From Cryptomeria japonica (taxonomy: Eukaryota; Streptophyta; Pinopsida; Cupressales; Cupressaceae): a stretch of 64,000 nt of DNA. Where the stretch lies: NCBI RefSeq assembly GCF_030272615.1, contig NC_081409.1, positions 239,657,832-239,721,831 on the forward strand, given 5' to 3'. A program made the position numbers and the translations under genes. Positions 48,546-60,739 of the stretch are shown in pieces; positions within the stretch are counted from its first letter, which is position 1; each line of letters begins with the position of its first letter. Under the pieces are notes generated by a model. The model saw nothing but the letters and a program-made list of their open reading frames with translations, had not been told where the DNA came from and ran no database searches.

Positions 48546-49375
48546 TTATCAAATAAGGTAGATTACAATCATTTCTTTCTTTGTTTTTTTTTTGAAGCTA
48601 TGTAAAGTCTAAGTGGAGCATTGTCTTCTTCATCATTTCCCCCATCTTCAGATGTTCTGCCCTCTTCTCATGCTCTTGATGTATGCCTAGTCCTATACAA
48701 AGGACGAGGACGCTGAACCAAAGGGGGGTCCTCTGCAATAACAAAGAATTGGGTTAAATTCAAAACATTTTTTTATTATTGTTACAAGTATTTCATTAAT
48801 TTAAAGAACACAACCGTTACACTCTTTACCTGATGGGGCCACATCATCTTCCACATCATTTTGTCTAGCCTCAACCTCGACATGCTGAACACCCTCTAGA
48901 TCCTCTAGAGTTGAAATACGAAACGTTACATTAATCAATACACCAATTGCAATTAAATTTGTTTAAAGGAATAACAATGGTCCTCTTTACCTAATTGGGG
49001 AACATCACGTTCCTGATGTTGTCTACCCGGATCATGCTCCACTTGGTCACCACCGACTACATGCTCTAAAATATTAACAATAAAGGTTACATTAATTACT
49101 ACACTAATTTTCAATTTAAGATGTTTAATTGTATTAATAATTACATAAAAAAATTTGAATAGCAAATGAATACCTCCACTACTAGGATGCACATCCGGAC
49201 CTTCATGTACAAGTTCTGTTCCACGATTATCATGTTGCATTCCAATGTCACGCACAATGTTACCATTGCTTGCTTATTTAAAAAAAAAATAGTCACTTTA
49301 TGTTGAAACTTAACATCAAATAGATTATTGGTTAAGTATTCAATTTGAAATAATTTTCATTTAGCTTATTTACCA

Positions 49376-50068
49376 TTGTGACAGATGCATCAGAATCCTG
49401 TGTTTGCCCACTCAATTCTAGTAGCCATTCAGCCATGGCTATATAGCCTTGCTGGTAGCTAATTCTCTTGTCATCTTCTGTGGACGCTCTATTGAATTCA
49501 GAGCCCTGCATTTTTGCTTAGTATTGTGAATTTTGCTTGTATTGTTTGATAAAAAAAAAATTGTTTACAATTTATAAATATTTTGATGTGATACTTAATT
49601 TACTGATTCTTACAATTCGTGCGGCAAGTTTCATATAACCACCAGAGCTGAGTTTGTGTTGCCCATGCTTTTCTTGTCTTGCCTTGGTTGCCTTTGACTT
49701 GTCACTCAATCTATGAAAAGTTTGAAATATGTTAGATTATATAAATATAATGAATAATTAGTACATATTCACATTCTTAATAGTATCACATACCTTCTTC
49801 TGGCGTCTGGTGGTGTATTTCCTTTTTTCCTTTCAATTCTCTCCTTTGCATCCAAAATCAGGTCCTTCCACTCCCTCTCTGGAATCATGGGGGGACGCTC
49901 ATACTTTACGTTCTTCTCTAAATGTGTCCTGTATTGGTCCCTCACATACTTTAGATATGTGCCAGCTTTTTCTAGGAGCTTAGTCTTGTCGAATGTGTCA
50001 TTTCCAAACAACCCTACCATATGGTTTGTGAGTTCATCTTTTAACTTTTTTTCTTGGTCATTCCACCT
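49376..50068 (-). pseudogene. Transposase_24/TNPA-like exons
   Basis: Three exons give WNDQEKKLKDELTNHMVGLF, KYVRDQYRTHLEKNVKYERP and MIPEREWKDLILDAKERIER, then LSDKSKATKARQEKHGQHKL, then FNRASTEDDKRISYQQGYIA. The Trp in the REWKDL phrase and the K/R-rich phrase before 'GQHKLSSGGY' resemble the Ptta/En/Spm plant transposase family (Transposase_24). Splice borders are GT and AG. This part is free of stops. Its likely role would be DNA binding at the element ends. Confidence 0.65.
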
Positions 50069-51540
50069 TTAAAGCAAAAACAAACCTGTTAGATTTAGAA
50101 AGAAACTGAAGCTACCTTTGATATAGTTCAAGAAATGGATAAAAGGAAAACTATTCTAGCAATGATATGAAATCAAAATAGTGGATAAGGGTTAGTTCAC
50201 GTATGATGTTCCACCTTTTACGTATGGTGGGCCCAAATATCTGCAATGTAATGTCATTAAGATTTTTATAAAAAATATCATTTCCTGCAAAAAAAACATG
50301 GGATCATTAGTCCAAAATGAGTGATTAGTAAGTAAATTACAATTAGACTATATATAATAATAATTTTAAAGTACCTGGAACCTTCTATATCTTCAAGGGA
50401 ATCAATTCTTCGTCTCTCACCACCAATGTGGCCTGCAACGTTTCCGTACTAGCAATACGGGAAGATCCAGGAAATGATGGTATGTTATCACCAGTAGTCG
50501 CCTCTGGCACATCCTCATGTGCATCTCCTACCACAGTAAATGAATCCACTATGAAATGCCTCCAAGAAAGAACACTTCAAGGGTAATAAACACATAATGA
50601 AAGAGAGAGAAAAAGAGGGATCTACCACCAGTGGGTGGGTCAACACGAGCCGGTGCAACAGACGATGTCTACATGCTACGTGTTGCCGACATTGCAGTCG
50701 GCAATACAGTTGGGGTCAACCTCGGACCCATGTCAGCACCTGAAGAGTAATACATTAAATATATAAAATATTAAAAAAGCAAGTTCACAAGTCCAAAGGA
50801 GTGGCTTTAATATATAGAACATGGTCATCACCTGAACTACCCACAATACCCTGATCATCGCCACCAGGATGATGAGCCCTTATAAATTTCTGTAAAAACA
50901 ACACATACATATTTTAGTTAATGACATAAAAGAGAAAAAAATATAAACCATTATTGAACTTTTGTTATGATTAAAGCTTTCATTACTGCTTACTTGCAAT
51001 TTTTCCACTGTCCACAACAATAGTTGCACCCTCTCTTTTATCTCATCAGTCTGAGGGCTTATGGTTGCCAAATCAACAATCTCTTGGCTAATTTTTCTAA
51101 TATTCATTTGTACCAATTGTATAGGGTTTGTGCTAAGTGCGATGTCATCAGCGCATAACACTGTCGAGCATCCCACATCCCTATGGAGGTGTTGAGGTAC
51201 TGCAGGTTCCTTTCCCTTATCCCGAACATCCGTCTGTGACAAGAATATAATTAACACTATCAAAATTACTTCAAAACACTCAAGAAAAGATCATAATGTA
51301 ACAGTTTGCTTCTATCTAATTTGTACAATTACAATGAGGTTTACCTGCTTCATAGAAGTGTCGGGACCTACACCCCTATCTGTGCTATGTGGTGGATCCA
51401 TGTGGCCCTGTGACAAAGAAAAAATATAAAAACGTTAGCGAAATGAAACCAATAGACTTAGCAAAAAAACTTAATAATACAATGGTTTATTGGATTCATT
51501 AATTGGAAGTTGGCTTAAATGGTATATATATAGTACGTAC

Positions 51541-52274
51541 CACCCCCATGATAGTAACTTTGTTTGTATCTATACGATTCAAATTGTAATCGATTAGCAG
51601 CTCTTCCTCTACACTTATTGATTTTATCGCACATACAAACACACAATTTCCCTCATGTGCCTCAAATATGCAATTGGGTTGCTTGTTAGTTGACCCAGGT
51701 CGTGTACTATTTATAATATTCCTATTGCTTTTGGCCTTCCATCAATGTATACAGCCACTCATTTACTTTGATCAGTATCTTTTTGTTGTATATAATTGGC
51801 TAACAGTGCATACCTACGCATACTTTTTTTATATCGAACAATCTGCATCCAATCATTATAATTGTAACAAGGTCCAATAAACTCCATCAATTCAGCAACT
51901 TTGTTGTAACAGACCTTTATGCTGTCCATGGAAAATAGGCCCAAACCATGTAACGACGAAGGTGCTATGAGATATATCCTCTCATTAACACAAAAATCAG
52001 TGTTTATTGGAGGAAGTTCCTTGGGTACACATTGTTTCAGTAGATGTTTGTACCTCAAGGGCACCTCAATGTCACTTTTGGTCTCATCATCATAAGAACA
52101 TGAACCCCTTGAGCAAGAAAAAATTCCATATGTTTATTGAATTTTCTTCTAATCTTTTGACCTCTAGTTGATCTCCCTATTTGAGATCTACTACATGTCT
52201 CACTTTCCTCTTCTATTCCTGCATTTCCCTCACTCGAGGAAGACACATCTGACAAATACCTATTTAGTGATACC
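51541..52274 (-). pseudogene. SET-domain-like exon
   Basis: The exon opens after ...GCACAG with a Ser/Glu-rich part (MSDVSSSSEGNAGIEEE) and a basic RGQKIRRKFNKH. It then continues, after a frame shift in a GGGG run near 52100, with PLRYKHLLKQCVPKE. SET-like landmarks follow in order: SSLHGLGLFS (SET start), ELMEFIG, YIDGRPKAIG, IINSTRPGSTNKQPNCIFE (the NHxxxPN region) and EEELLIDYN (the GEELxxDY region). The DY tyrosine is kept. Breaks are a TGA at 51759-51761 and a one-base loss near 51715. SET proteins usually methylate lysine using S-adenosylmethionine; whether this one ever did is unknown. Confidence 0.62.
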
Positions 52275-52599
52275 TGTGCACCATCAAATGAGAGAGTTAG
52301 TTGGTAATGAGAGAGATATTTTGCAAATGAGGGTAATCTTGATGAAGAAGTCGGCCATAAAGTTGATGTTGAGATTAAAATTTGAGTAAGTCCAATTGGG
52401 GCCTCAAGTGTTGATAACTGTATTAGATTTGCTGCTAATGTTGAGTTTTGAAAAACTGAGGAAGTTTGTTTTTCTTGTAATTTTTAAGAAATATATTATT
52501 TCTATAAGGTGTATTGACTTATACCTGTCAATCCATGAGACTGTGCAGGATCCTCGTCAAAGGGGTTTAGGTTCCTGCACCAACAATTGAGCATCATAA

Positions 52600-52890
52600 G
52601 CATTACATTTGTAATTTGATAAACAATAAATACTACAGTATCATAAGCATCATAAGCATCACATATGTATCATCATATATGTAATTGAGCATCATAAGAA
52701 TCACATATGTATCATCATAAACATGTAATCCATCACATATGTATCATAAATCACCATCCATCACATAGCTAATAAGTAGTCCACATTCCATAAATAAACA
52801 CAAAGTTCAAAAAATGTCACATGTATCATCATAAGCATGTAATCCATCACATATGTATTTTAAATCACCATCTATCACATAGCTAGAGGT
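52600..52890 (+). repeat. Spacer between the two CACTA genes, with direct repeats
   Basis: The phrase ATGTATCATCATAA-CATGTAATCCATCACATATGTAT...CACCATC-ATCACATAGCTA occurs at about 52708-52772 and 52829-52884. Shorter CATCATAAGCAT copies lie to the left. It is the gap between the end of TNP2 (53034) and the start of the SET/TNPA-like gene. Confidence 0.8.
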
Positions 52891-53071
52891 GCATCATGAA
52901 TTAATTAAGTAATGGCATTAGAATTCAAAACATATGAATTATTTATGTAACCATATATGTCAAATCAATTTCTATCAAGATATCACTATTAAATAGATAA
53001 TATAATAATTGCATCTCATACATTTCATTCATGTCATTGATCTTCTTCTTCATCCAACTCATCATCATGAC

Positions 53072-53072
53072 C

Positions 53073-53156
<84 letters not shown>

Positions 53157-53330
53157 GTCGTCATCATCATCGTCGTCGTTGTCATTGTGTCTATCATCGT
53201 CATCGTCATCGTCATCACCATCACCGTCACCATCACCGTCACCATCACCATCACCATCACCATCACCATCACCATCACCATCACCATCACCATCACCATC
53301 ACCATCACCATCACCATCACCATCAGTAGC
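53072..53330. repeat. Triplet and hexamer microsatellite in the TNP2 tail
   Basis: On the plus strand (GAT)n from about 53077 to 53122 switches to (CAT)n or (ATC)n until about 53158. Mixed triplets follow, then (CACCAT)n from about 53215 to 53322. In the TNP2 frame this codes runs of His, Asp and Gly-Asp. (GAT)n followed by (ATC)n is a self-complementary hairpin. Confidence 0.93.
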
Positions 53331-53519
53331 AGTAGCATCATCATCATCAACTTCTTCTTCGTGTACATTTCCGTTAGGAACATCATCGACTAACTGTCGA
53401 TCATGATCATCATCTATATCATCTTCTACTTCTTCGATATCTTCTTCTTCCATCACATTATACATTATCAACCTTCCTCTTGGATCATGTCTAACAACAA
53501 ATGACCAACCCAATTTATG

Positions 53520-53909
53520 TGGAACCTCCGAGTAAAATACCTGCTCACATTGACTTGGAAGAACATAGGGCTCATCCCCAACTCATTCAAACAACCTTGT
53601 ATTAACCATTGTAAATCCATTATCATGTTCGATAATAGTTCTATGAGGATCATTTTTATTCAGTCGTAGCCTATACCATTTGACGACGAACATAACTAAT
53701 TTGAAGGAATTAAAGTCACACTCAAGTATATCATCCAAAATGCCATAGTATCTATTTTGAGACTCTTGAGGATGTATGTCATTTCTAGATGAAATATTGG
53801 TCACCTCAAAGACTGCAGTTATCCCAGAATCACAAGTTTTCTTCATGTCATCCAACTGTTTGATGCGAAATTTATGACCATTGTAGCACATAGCCTTGTG
53901 GTGTTTGAC
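53520..53909 (-). pseudogene. TNP2 C-terminal domain (DUF4216-like)
   Basis: The exon contains VKWYRLRLNKND, NGFTMVNTRLFE, a TGA stop, then VGDEPYVLPSQCEQVFYSE. The phrase 'ASQ..QVFY' near the end of CACTA transposases is its usual match. The stop lies where Arg (CGA) would fit. Confidence 0.78.
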
Positions 53910-54275
53910 CTGCAATATGTCTAACATATTAAAATTATTGCATCACGAGTTGATAAACACACGGGTGATTAATAAAATTATACGTACCTGTTGATCTCTT
54001 AAACCATATGCTAAATCAATTTCCCTTTGTGTAAAATTGGAATCTCCATTATGATGAGCTTCTTTAACCAATGAAGTGACACCATCTCATGTTAATGTGC
54101 GACCAGAATGTTGACATCGTTCAATCCACACCATCATCCAATCAAGATTGTTTGCAATATACAAATGTAGCACATCCCACTCCTGACCAACTGTACAAAT
54201 AATTAATAGACCACTTACAACTGATTTATTTAGAAGATGAAGAATTAATTTACTACAATAACATCTTATAATTAC

Positions 54276-54687
54276 CTCTCACTTTCTTCAATCTACCTTT
54301 CCCCATCAAGTGCCCCCTTCAAATTTATTAATGGGGTTGGGATCCCAAATGCGATCTACGTGGATTTTTGCCGCAAACTTAGGAAGATATTCAATAATGT
54401 ACACCATAGTTTGGTATACCATATATCCCTCCACCATAGAACCCTTAGGATGTGCTCTTTGTCGAACCAAAGCCTTCAAAAATTTTAAGTGCCTCTCAAC
54501 CATCCACATTGACCTAGTGTGTACAGGTCCACACAATTCGATCTCCTCAACTTGGTGTATGAGGTAGTGTTCTTGTGCATTGAAAAAAGTTGAAGGTAGA
54601 CACTTTTTCATTTCACACATTAGATGAGGGATTTTTCTCTTCCAATATTTTATACCTTCCTTGTGGATTTCTTTAGATGACAACCAC
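54276..54687 (-). pseudogene. TNP2 middle domain (DUF4218-like)
   Basis: Readable from WLSSKEIHKEGIKYW through HLIHQ-type residues to VEEIELCGPVHTRSMWMVER, LKALVRQRAHPKGSMVEGY and EYLPKF. The 'CGPVHTRWMYPMER' and 'GSMAEGY' phrases are characteristic of the domain that follows Transposase_21. A missing G in a G run near 54320 shifts the frame before KGRLKKVR. Confidence 0.85.
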
Positions 54688-55005
54688 CTAAAAGAGATTG
54701 AAGACGCAAAAATATATAAACGCGACTTTACAAAATAATATACAATATATTGCATAACAAGTAAAACAAATGGCAAATATAATATCTATACAAAAAATTG
54801 AACAAACATCACTACTTACCTCATGTATTTTCCAAGATCATATATGACTTGCTTGATATTATTGTCGAAGTGGTCTTGGAGAGATAGAGGTAGAACGTAC
54901 TGCAACAATTATAAAATGATCTTTTCATTGTTTTCTAACATAATACAATGAAAAGTACATGCGTAGTATACAAATATATAGTAAATACACAAGAACGCGA
55001 ATTAC

Positions 55006-56676
55006 CTTAATGAAGGTATGCCAATCATGCGTTTTCATCCCTAGCCCAGATTCACTCTTCTTTGATATGAGATTGTTTATGTTCGCAGCAAATCTTGTGG
55101 GAAATCGAATTTTTTGTATGACTTCTTTTATAGAATTGCTTTGCTGCTCCGTTAATAACCAAGGAAGGGCACTTATATTAATCTGATCTCCATTGCTATT
55201 TGATTGAATGACATTTTTCATTGCATGATTGGATTCCACAATGTCACTACAAATTTTGACAATTTTTTCTTTGTCACGCCTTCCATCCAATATTTTCCAT
55301 AATGTCTCTGTTATATTCTTTCCAATATGCATTGTATCAAACAAATGCACAATTTGTAGCTGCTCGTAGTAAGGCAACCTACTGAATTGTCTGGGATAAC
55401 TTTTTAGTCCCTTTCGAAGGTGGTCATCCATGCCTTGATGACCTTCAGTATCATCAATTACATCATCAGTAAACAAAACACGATAGAAAAATTCAAATTC
55501 CAAACATAAACCATTAGATGGAATGACATTACCTTGACGATTAATTCTATTATATTCCAACTTCCATAAGTGAGGAGTCATTCTTTGTGGCTTTGATGTA
55601 GTCTCTTCTTTCCCATTGAAAAGATGTTTTTCAGTATTCAGGTACTTATGATTTTTGTGAAGGAAGTGCCTATACTCATCAAACAGCTACTTTCCTAAAC
55701 TTTTTGAATGATGGGATTTCATCTTTGGACCACAAACTGGACATGCAAATTTTCCCTTTGTTTGAAGACCTACAAGATAATGTATAATTCTATTAAATCT
55801 GTTAATTTTTATAATTATAATTATCGTGCGCAACTTGAACACTATAACGTACCACAAAAATGTGTTAGCCCTGGGGCATCATGTATTGTCCATACAAGCA
55901 TTGCATGGAATTGAAATTGTCTTTGTCCTATTGGTCTAGAGATGTCATACATGGTCACACCATTCCATAACTCTAGCAACTTGTCGATAAGAGGCTCAAT
56001 ATATCTTTAACTTGGTACTTGCCTAGTGGAATGAACAAAAACATTACATAATTATTATGACCATTTTACTGCAATATTTATAATTAAATCTAGATGACTA
56101 TTAAATGATAAAATACCTGGAACAATCATTGCCAACATTATGTGCTCCCTCTTTATTGACATCCATGGAGGAATATTATTGTTGATAACAAAAATAGGCC
56201 ACACCGAGTAAACAGATCTCAACTCTCCAAATGGATTGACACCGTCCGCTGCCAATGAAAGCCTGAGATTACGAGGTTCTTCTTTAAAGTGTGGCCACTT
56301 TTCCTCTATGTCCATAAATGCTAAACCATCCACAGGCATTCGAATAATGTCATCTTGACTTCTATTGCGTGCATGGTAATCCATAAATTGTGCCAAGCTA
56401 GTGCACCTGAATAATCATTGCATACGTGGAATAATGGGAATATAACGAAGAACCTTGCAAGGCACCTTTTTTGTTATTTGATCTGTTCGATATCTACTGA
56501 TATGACATTCAGGGCATTCTGTTCCAAATTCATGTTGTTTATGATATATAATATGATCATTGGGACAAGCATCTATTATTTGATACTCCATTCCAATATC
56601 TTTCATAATGGCAGATAATTCTCGGTATGAGCGAGGTAGAATATTTGATGGTGGTAAGAAAAACTCACCTATCAAT
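55006..56676 (-). pseudogene. TNP2 transposase core (Transposase_21)
   Basis: Three exons. The first has CPECHISRYR (zinc-binding start), RYIPIIPRMQ, a TGA stop, then SLAQFMDYHARNRSQ, RLSLAADGVNPFGEL with a conserved Asp, and NNNIPPWMSIKREHIM. The second has IEPLIDKLLELWNGVTMYD and MLVWTIHDAPGLTHFCG. The third has ACPVCGPKMKSHHS, a TAG stop, LFDEYRHFLHK, LFDTMHIGKNITETLW with a second conserved Asp, and GLGMKTHDWHTFIK. All are standard TNP2 landmarks in standard order. Confidence 0.92.
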
Positions 56677-57445
56677 CTATAGCAAAAAAAAAAAGTTTGA
56701 GGTGTTAATATAAAGAATATTAATGGTACATGATTCACCATTTATTAACTGTAATGACATGTATGACACACCTTAACATACGTGAGATTGTTATGTTGGA
56801 TAAACCATTCATAACCTTCAAGTTCACCAACAACAATACAACAGAGAGAAGAGTTGTTTGGGAGCCTTTGTAAAGGGTCTCATATGCCTTCTCAAGAAGA
56901 GGTAAATCATGAACATCAAGGTCATCCTGATCATCATGATCAGCTGTGCCAGTACTAAATGTGTCATGGATCAATGTATTTGTACCATCATCTTCAATTG
57001 TGTTTTCTGGTGCATGATCGTCATCTTCCATGGGATCATTATCTTCAACTTCTATATTCACACCTCCATGTTCCTCCACTTCAAAAACCATATTCTTCGG
57101 GTTGTGTTGATCCATATCATGTGCCCTGGGGTGCTCGACCTATATAAAAATGATCAACATAAATAAACCATGATCATGATCTTATTATCAAGTGATTTCT
57201 TATGTATATAAATTGTTAAAATGATATAATGAACAACTTACCAGTGGATGATAATCATGTCCCCCTTCAATGTGACCATGCTGCCTACAATGTTTCTTAG
57301 CTGTTTTGATTAGAAGTCTTCTAGTCTTTAAGCCCTTACAAATTTTCTAGGGACAATAACATTTCCCATCACCTTTTCTTTTCAAGTTACACCATAATCT
57401 AGCAATTGTCTCCTTATTTTGTTCTTCGCTGATATTATCTGACAT

Positions 57446-60400
57446 GGTCTTTCTTCACAGGCAAAAAAATCAGGCTATGGAAACTTCAGTGCAAAAGCTT
57501 CACAAAAATTGCAAATCGAACCAAAACCATTTAACTCTTATTTTTCATCTTAAAACATTGAACTTAATAGAGAACGTATTTAATGTAGTTGATTGTGTGA
57601 ATTTCTGAGCATTGTGTTTACAAATTCTTACTAAAAGTTTGCTTGTTGCAGACTTTCTGAGAGACATTTTTGAGTATTCTAAGCCTTGGTTCTTGTATTT
57701 TCACTAGTGATAAGCTGGAAACTTTATGGCAGACCTGTAGCCAATCAATCTAATTTTGACAAGTTATACACCAAGCAAACATGCATCTAGAACTAGCATT
57801 GTTTGCAGGTCACCCCTACCCTATGCCATGGGTATATGACTACCCAGAACTCCAGTTTAAGCATCAATCTTGGAAATGATCGGTATATGACTACCCAGAA
57901 CTCCAGTTTAAGCATTAAGTTACATCATTATTGACCTTACTTTGGGATGCTATGTATGAGATTGGAACCTTTTGTAAGGTGTGATCAATGTGCTATCATA
58001 AATGCAAAGCCAAAACCATTTTGATGAGATCATGATCCCACTAATACTATTTTGCCTTGTTAATTTTGCACCCACAAAAATGATAGAACCAGATATAATA
58101 TGCCATCAATGCCCATATACCGACAATGCTCAAGATGAGCCACTTAGAGGTAGAGTTTAACCACTTTCCATATAGGTAGATTATCTCTAGCCTCATTTTC
58201 CCTATAGGTAACTGATTAGGTTCATTTTAGAGTCTTATTTCCAAATATGTACCTCTATGTTAGCTTTTTGCTTTATTATTTACCTGTTTATGCTTAATCT
58301 TGTCAATTTTGCATAATTTTACTTAGTTCTTGCATCTTCAATGAAATTATATCTAATCATATCCAATCACATCAAAATGGAATAATTAATCATATTGCTG
58401 GTCTCTCCTAGAGGAATTAAATTGAACCAAATTGACTATTCCCCAATAAAATGTTTTGAAATGGTGAATGTATAAGTTTGTAGTTTACTTTCCTAGACTA
58501 GGACCCCATTTTGTCAACATTTCACTATGAAAGCATAAATATTTTTTCTTGAGGAGAACATCTTACATATTATGCTTCAATGTATAACACATTTTCATAA
58601 TCAATCATTCGACTTCACATGGATAAAAGAATTCACATATTCTAAATCATGATCTGATGATGTGAACAACTCATATGCAACTATATGGCATGCAAATCAT
58701 TTATTTTAACATACACTTGTTCATCCACATTGCAGGGATAACAATACAAGGCTCACATATTGGTCTAAGAGGATGCCATGGTTTCACAAAGTAACCAAGA
58801 ACCATATGAAATGATGGTCTTGAATCCACACACATCTAGCGAGGATCCATACGATTATGTATGACTTCCCCCTTGTTTGTTTAATGGGATTAGCCTCCAA
58901 GACATAGCCATCAATAATCACTAAGAATGTATAAGTGGATCGTAGCTACCCATACAACAAACACTTACCCCTATCCTAAAATTTTCCCAATGTTTGATTC
59001 CTTATATACACTCATCCAAGGTTATCTACGTCAATCTTGGTGAGGAATCACATCACAACAAAGAAGGCAACATTTAAAAATAGCAAGAGTTTCACTAAAC
59101 TACCAAAGATCATAAATATTGAAAGAAAGAAAAAATAGTACCAATAACAAGTCAAATAAATGTGTTCAATTCCAATAGAAAATCAAACATAGCCACAATA
59201 ACTACACAATAGTGATTAAACTAATTCAAACAAGATAAAATAAAATTGTTGGCCCATGCAACAAAGATGAGAGATCATCAATAATTGAAGGAAACTTCAC
59301 AATCCTTAAAAGTGCACATTACATAACTATATGACTAGAAATTGTGGCTAAATAGAGTGAAGATTCATCATGACTCCAATAATAGTCCATCATGTGTGCA
59401 TTTGTGGCATGAACACAAAAACTCCCACATGGCATGGCCATGTACCTAATGGAGAAGACATGCCTAGGCTACATGCCCAAAAAACATGACTATAATAATA
59501 GTCCCTCATGCATGCATTTGTGGCCTGCACACTACAAATCCTAACATATCATGGCAATACACCTCATAGAGAAGACACACCTAGGGCCACATTGCACATA
59601 GCAACGTGCCTCACAAAGAAGACATGCATAGGGCACATGCCACATAGCAATGTGTCTTATGGAAAAATGTGCATGCATGTCACACACCAAAGCTATATGT
59701 ATACATCATGAGGCACATTCATATGTTATCGAACACAACCTATTGTATCTAACATGAGTTCCTCTCTACATGTGTGCAAATCTTCCAACACTAATCACCA
59801 CTAAGAAGGAATAATATAAAATGCATCTTCAAATATTTGTGTGTGTGTGGAATTGTGTCTTTAAACCCAAATCGCTACCATCAACAACATGTAACCATCA
59901 CCTACACTATATCAAAACATAAGTATGGTGTGACATCATATCTATTTGCATAATGTCAAAACACATGCAAACATGAAAATCATCATAGCATGACAAAAAT
60001 CAATCTCCACATGTTGGAACAAAGATATAAATAAGATAATAGGGTAAGAGGAAACCCATACCAAGAACCACATACCAACTATCGGCAATGCCATCAAGAT
60101 AAATGTAGGATAGGATACCACTATGAGCCATGCAATGGTCCATTCTATGAGGAGAACTAGGGGATACTATCTTGAAAGGTGTGGTCAATAGAGATAATCC
60201 CTACTAATGCCACAATATGTCACCATAGCTTCTTGAGTTTTCCATTCTTCTACTTAACACCACATTTATTGAGTCCCTCAACAACGAGGTTGGTTCTCAA
60301 TAGGATGCACAAACATGTAAACACACAAGCATGGTTTCATCATACTTGTACAACAATACAAATTCATTTTTCTAGTTAATTACTTAGTGTAAAAATAACT

Positions 60401-60739
60401 CCATTACATAACATAGGGCAATAATCACCATAAGTTTTCAAATAAACTACCCAAACATCAATTGGAGTTACCCTTTCTAAGGTACAAACACAATTTATTT
60501 ATAACTTCAAAATTAAAATAAACACAATACATCCAAATAAGTTCAATAGTGCATGGAAATAGACAACATGATCCATAATTAAACCCATAAACTCCCCTAA
60601 TTGGATATGCTAATAAAGTGGTGTCTCAAATAATAGAGATTATGTTGGACCTATAATAGAGATCTGGACTTTGTTTCATCATACACAAGCATGGTTTTAT
60701 CATACTTGTATCCAAATACACCATCCATAGATAGGTACT
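57446..60739. other. TNP2 upstream region and non-coding CACTA interior
   Basis: The promoter of TNP2 should lie just right of 57446, but no convincing TATA box stands out. A 51-bp tandem step repeats GGTATATGACTACCCAGAAC at 57830 and 57881. A set of degenerate repeats occupies 59380-59700. Nothing coding recognised; a short minus frame at 60000-60188 has no known match. Confidence 0.45.
59380..59700 (+). repeat. Degenerate tandem repeats
   Basis: Variants of GAGAAGACAYRCCTAGG...CACATRGCAAYGTGCCTC recur four to five times at 45-130 bp steps, including two copies of CATGCATTTGTGGC-like starts (59397 and 59511). Confidence 0.7.

Larger units (their letters stand above)
48560..52575 (-). pseudogene. 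CACTA second gene: SET-like exon joined to Transposase_24/TNPA-like exons
   Basis: The minus strand can be read as a multi-exon gene with GT...AG borders. Probable exons are about 52572-52532, 52274-51541 (SET-like), 51407-51345, 51233-50994, 50889-50832, 50742-50624, 50560-50394, 50068-49795, 49711-49613, 49508-49376, three short exons near 49255-49170, 49067-48992 and 48906-48831, and 48735-48580. The short exons at 49067 and 48906 look like copies of each other. A last exon at 48149-48082 is possible. Defects include a TGA and a one-base shift in the SET exon, a TAG in the 50742 exon and a TGA in the 48735 exon. In En/Spm the second protein binds subterminal repeats; a SET part is not a feature I know for it. 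Confidence 0.68.
53034..57445 (-). pseudogene. TNP2-type CACTA transposase, nine exons, with stops
   Basis: Exons with GT...AG borders: 57445-57242, 57140-56772, 56676-56117, 56018-55853, 55769-55006, 54900-54820, 54687-54276, 54190-53988 and 53909-53034, about 1,200 codons together. This is close to the length of plant TNP2 proteins. The start MSDNISEEQ was chosen as the first ATG upstream of the conserved sequence. The Transposase_21 core is at 56676-55006, a DUF4218-like part at 54687-54276, a DUF4216-like part at 53909-53520, and a repeat-coded acidic tail at the end. Five in-frame stops occur (57347-57349, 56415-56417, 55687-55689, 54087-54089, 53583-53585) plus a G-run frameshift near 54320. 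The transposase would cut and join the element ends. Confidence 0.9.

Noticed and set aside
53009-53406. Several open frames of poly-Met, poly-Ile, poly-His and poly-Ser-Pro
   Set aside because: They are other-frame readings of the triplet and hexamer microsatellite within the TNP2 tail.
60000-60188. A 62-codon minus-strand frame
   Set aside because: No recognisable domain or splice context.
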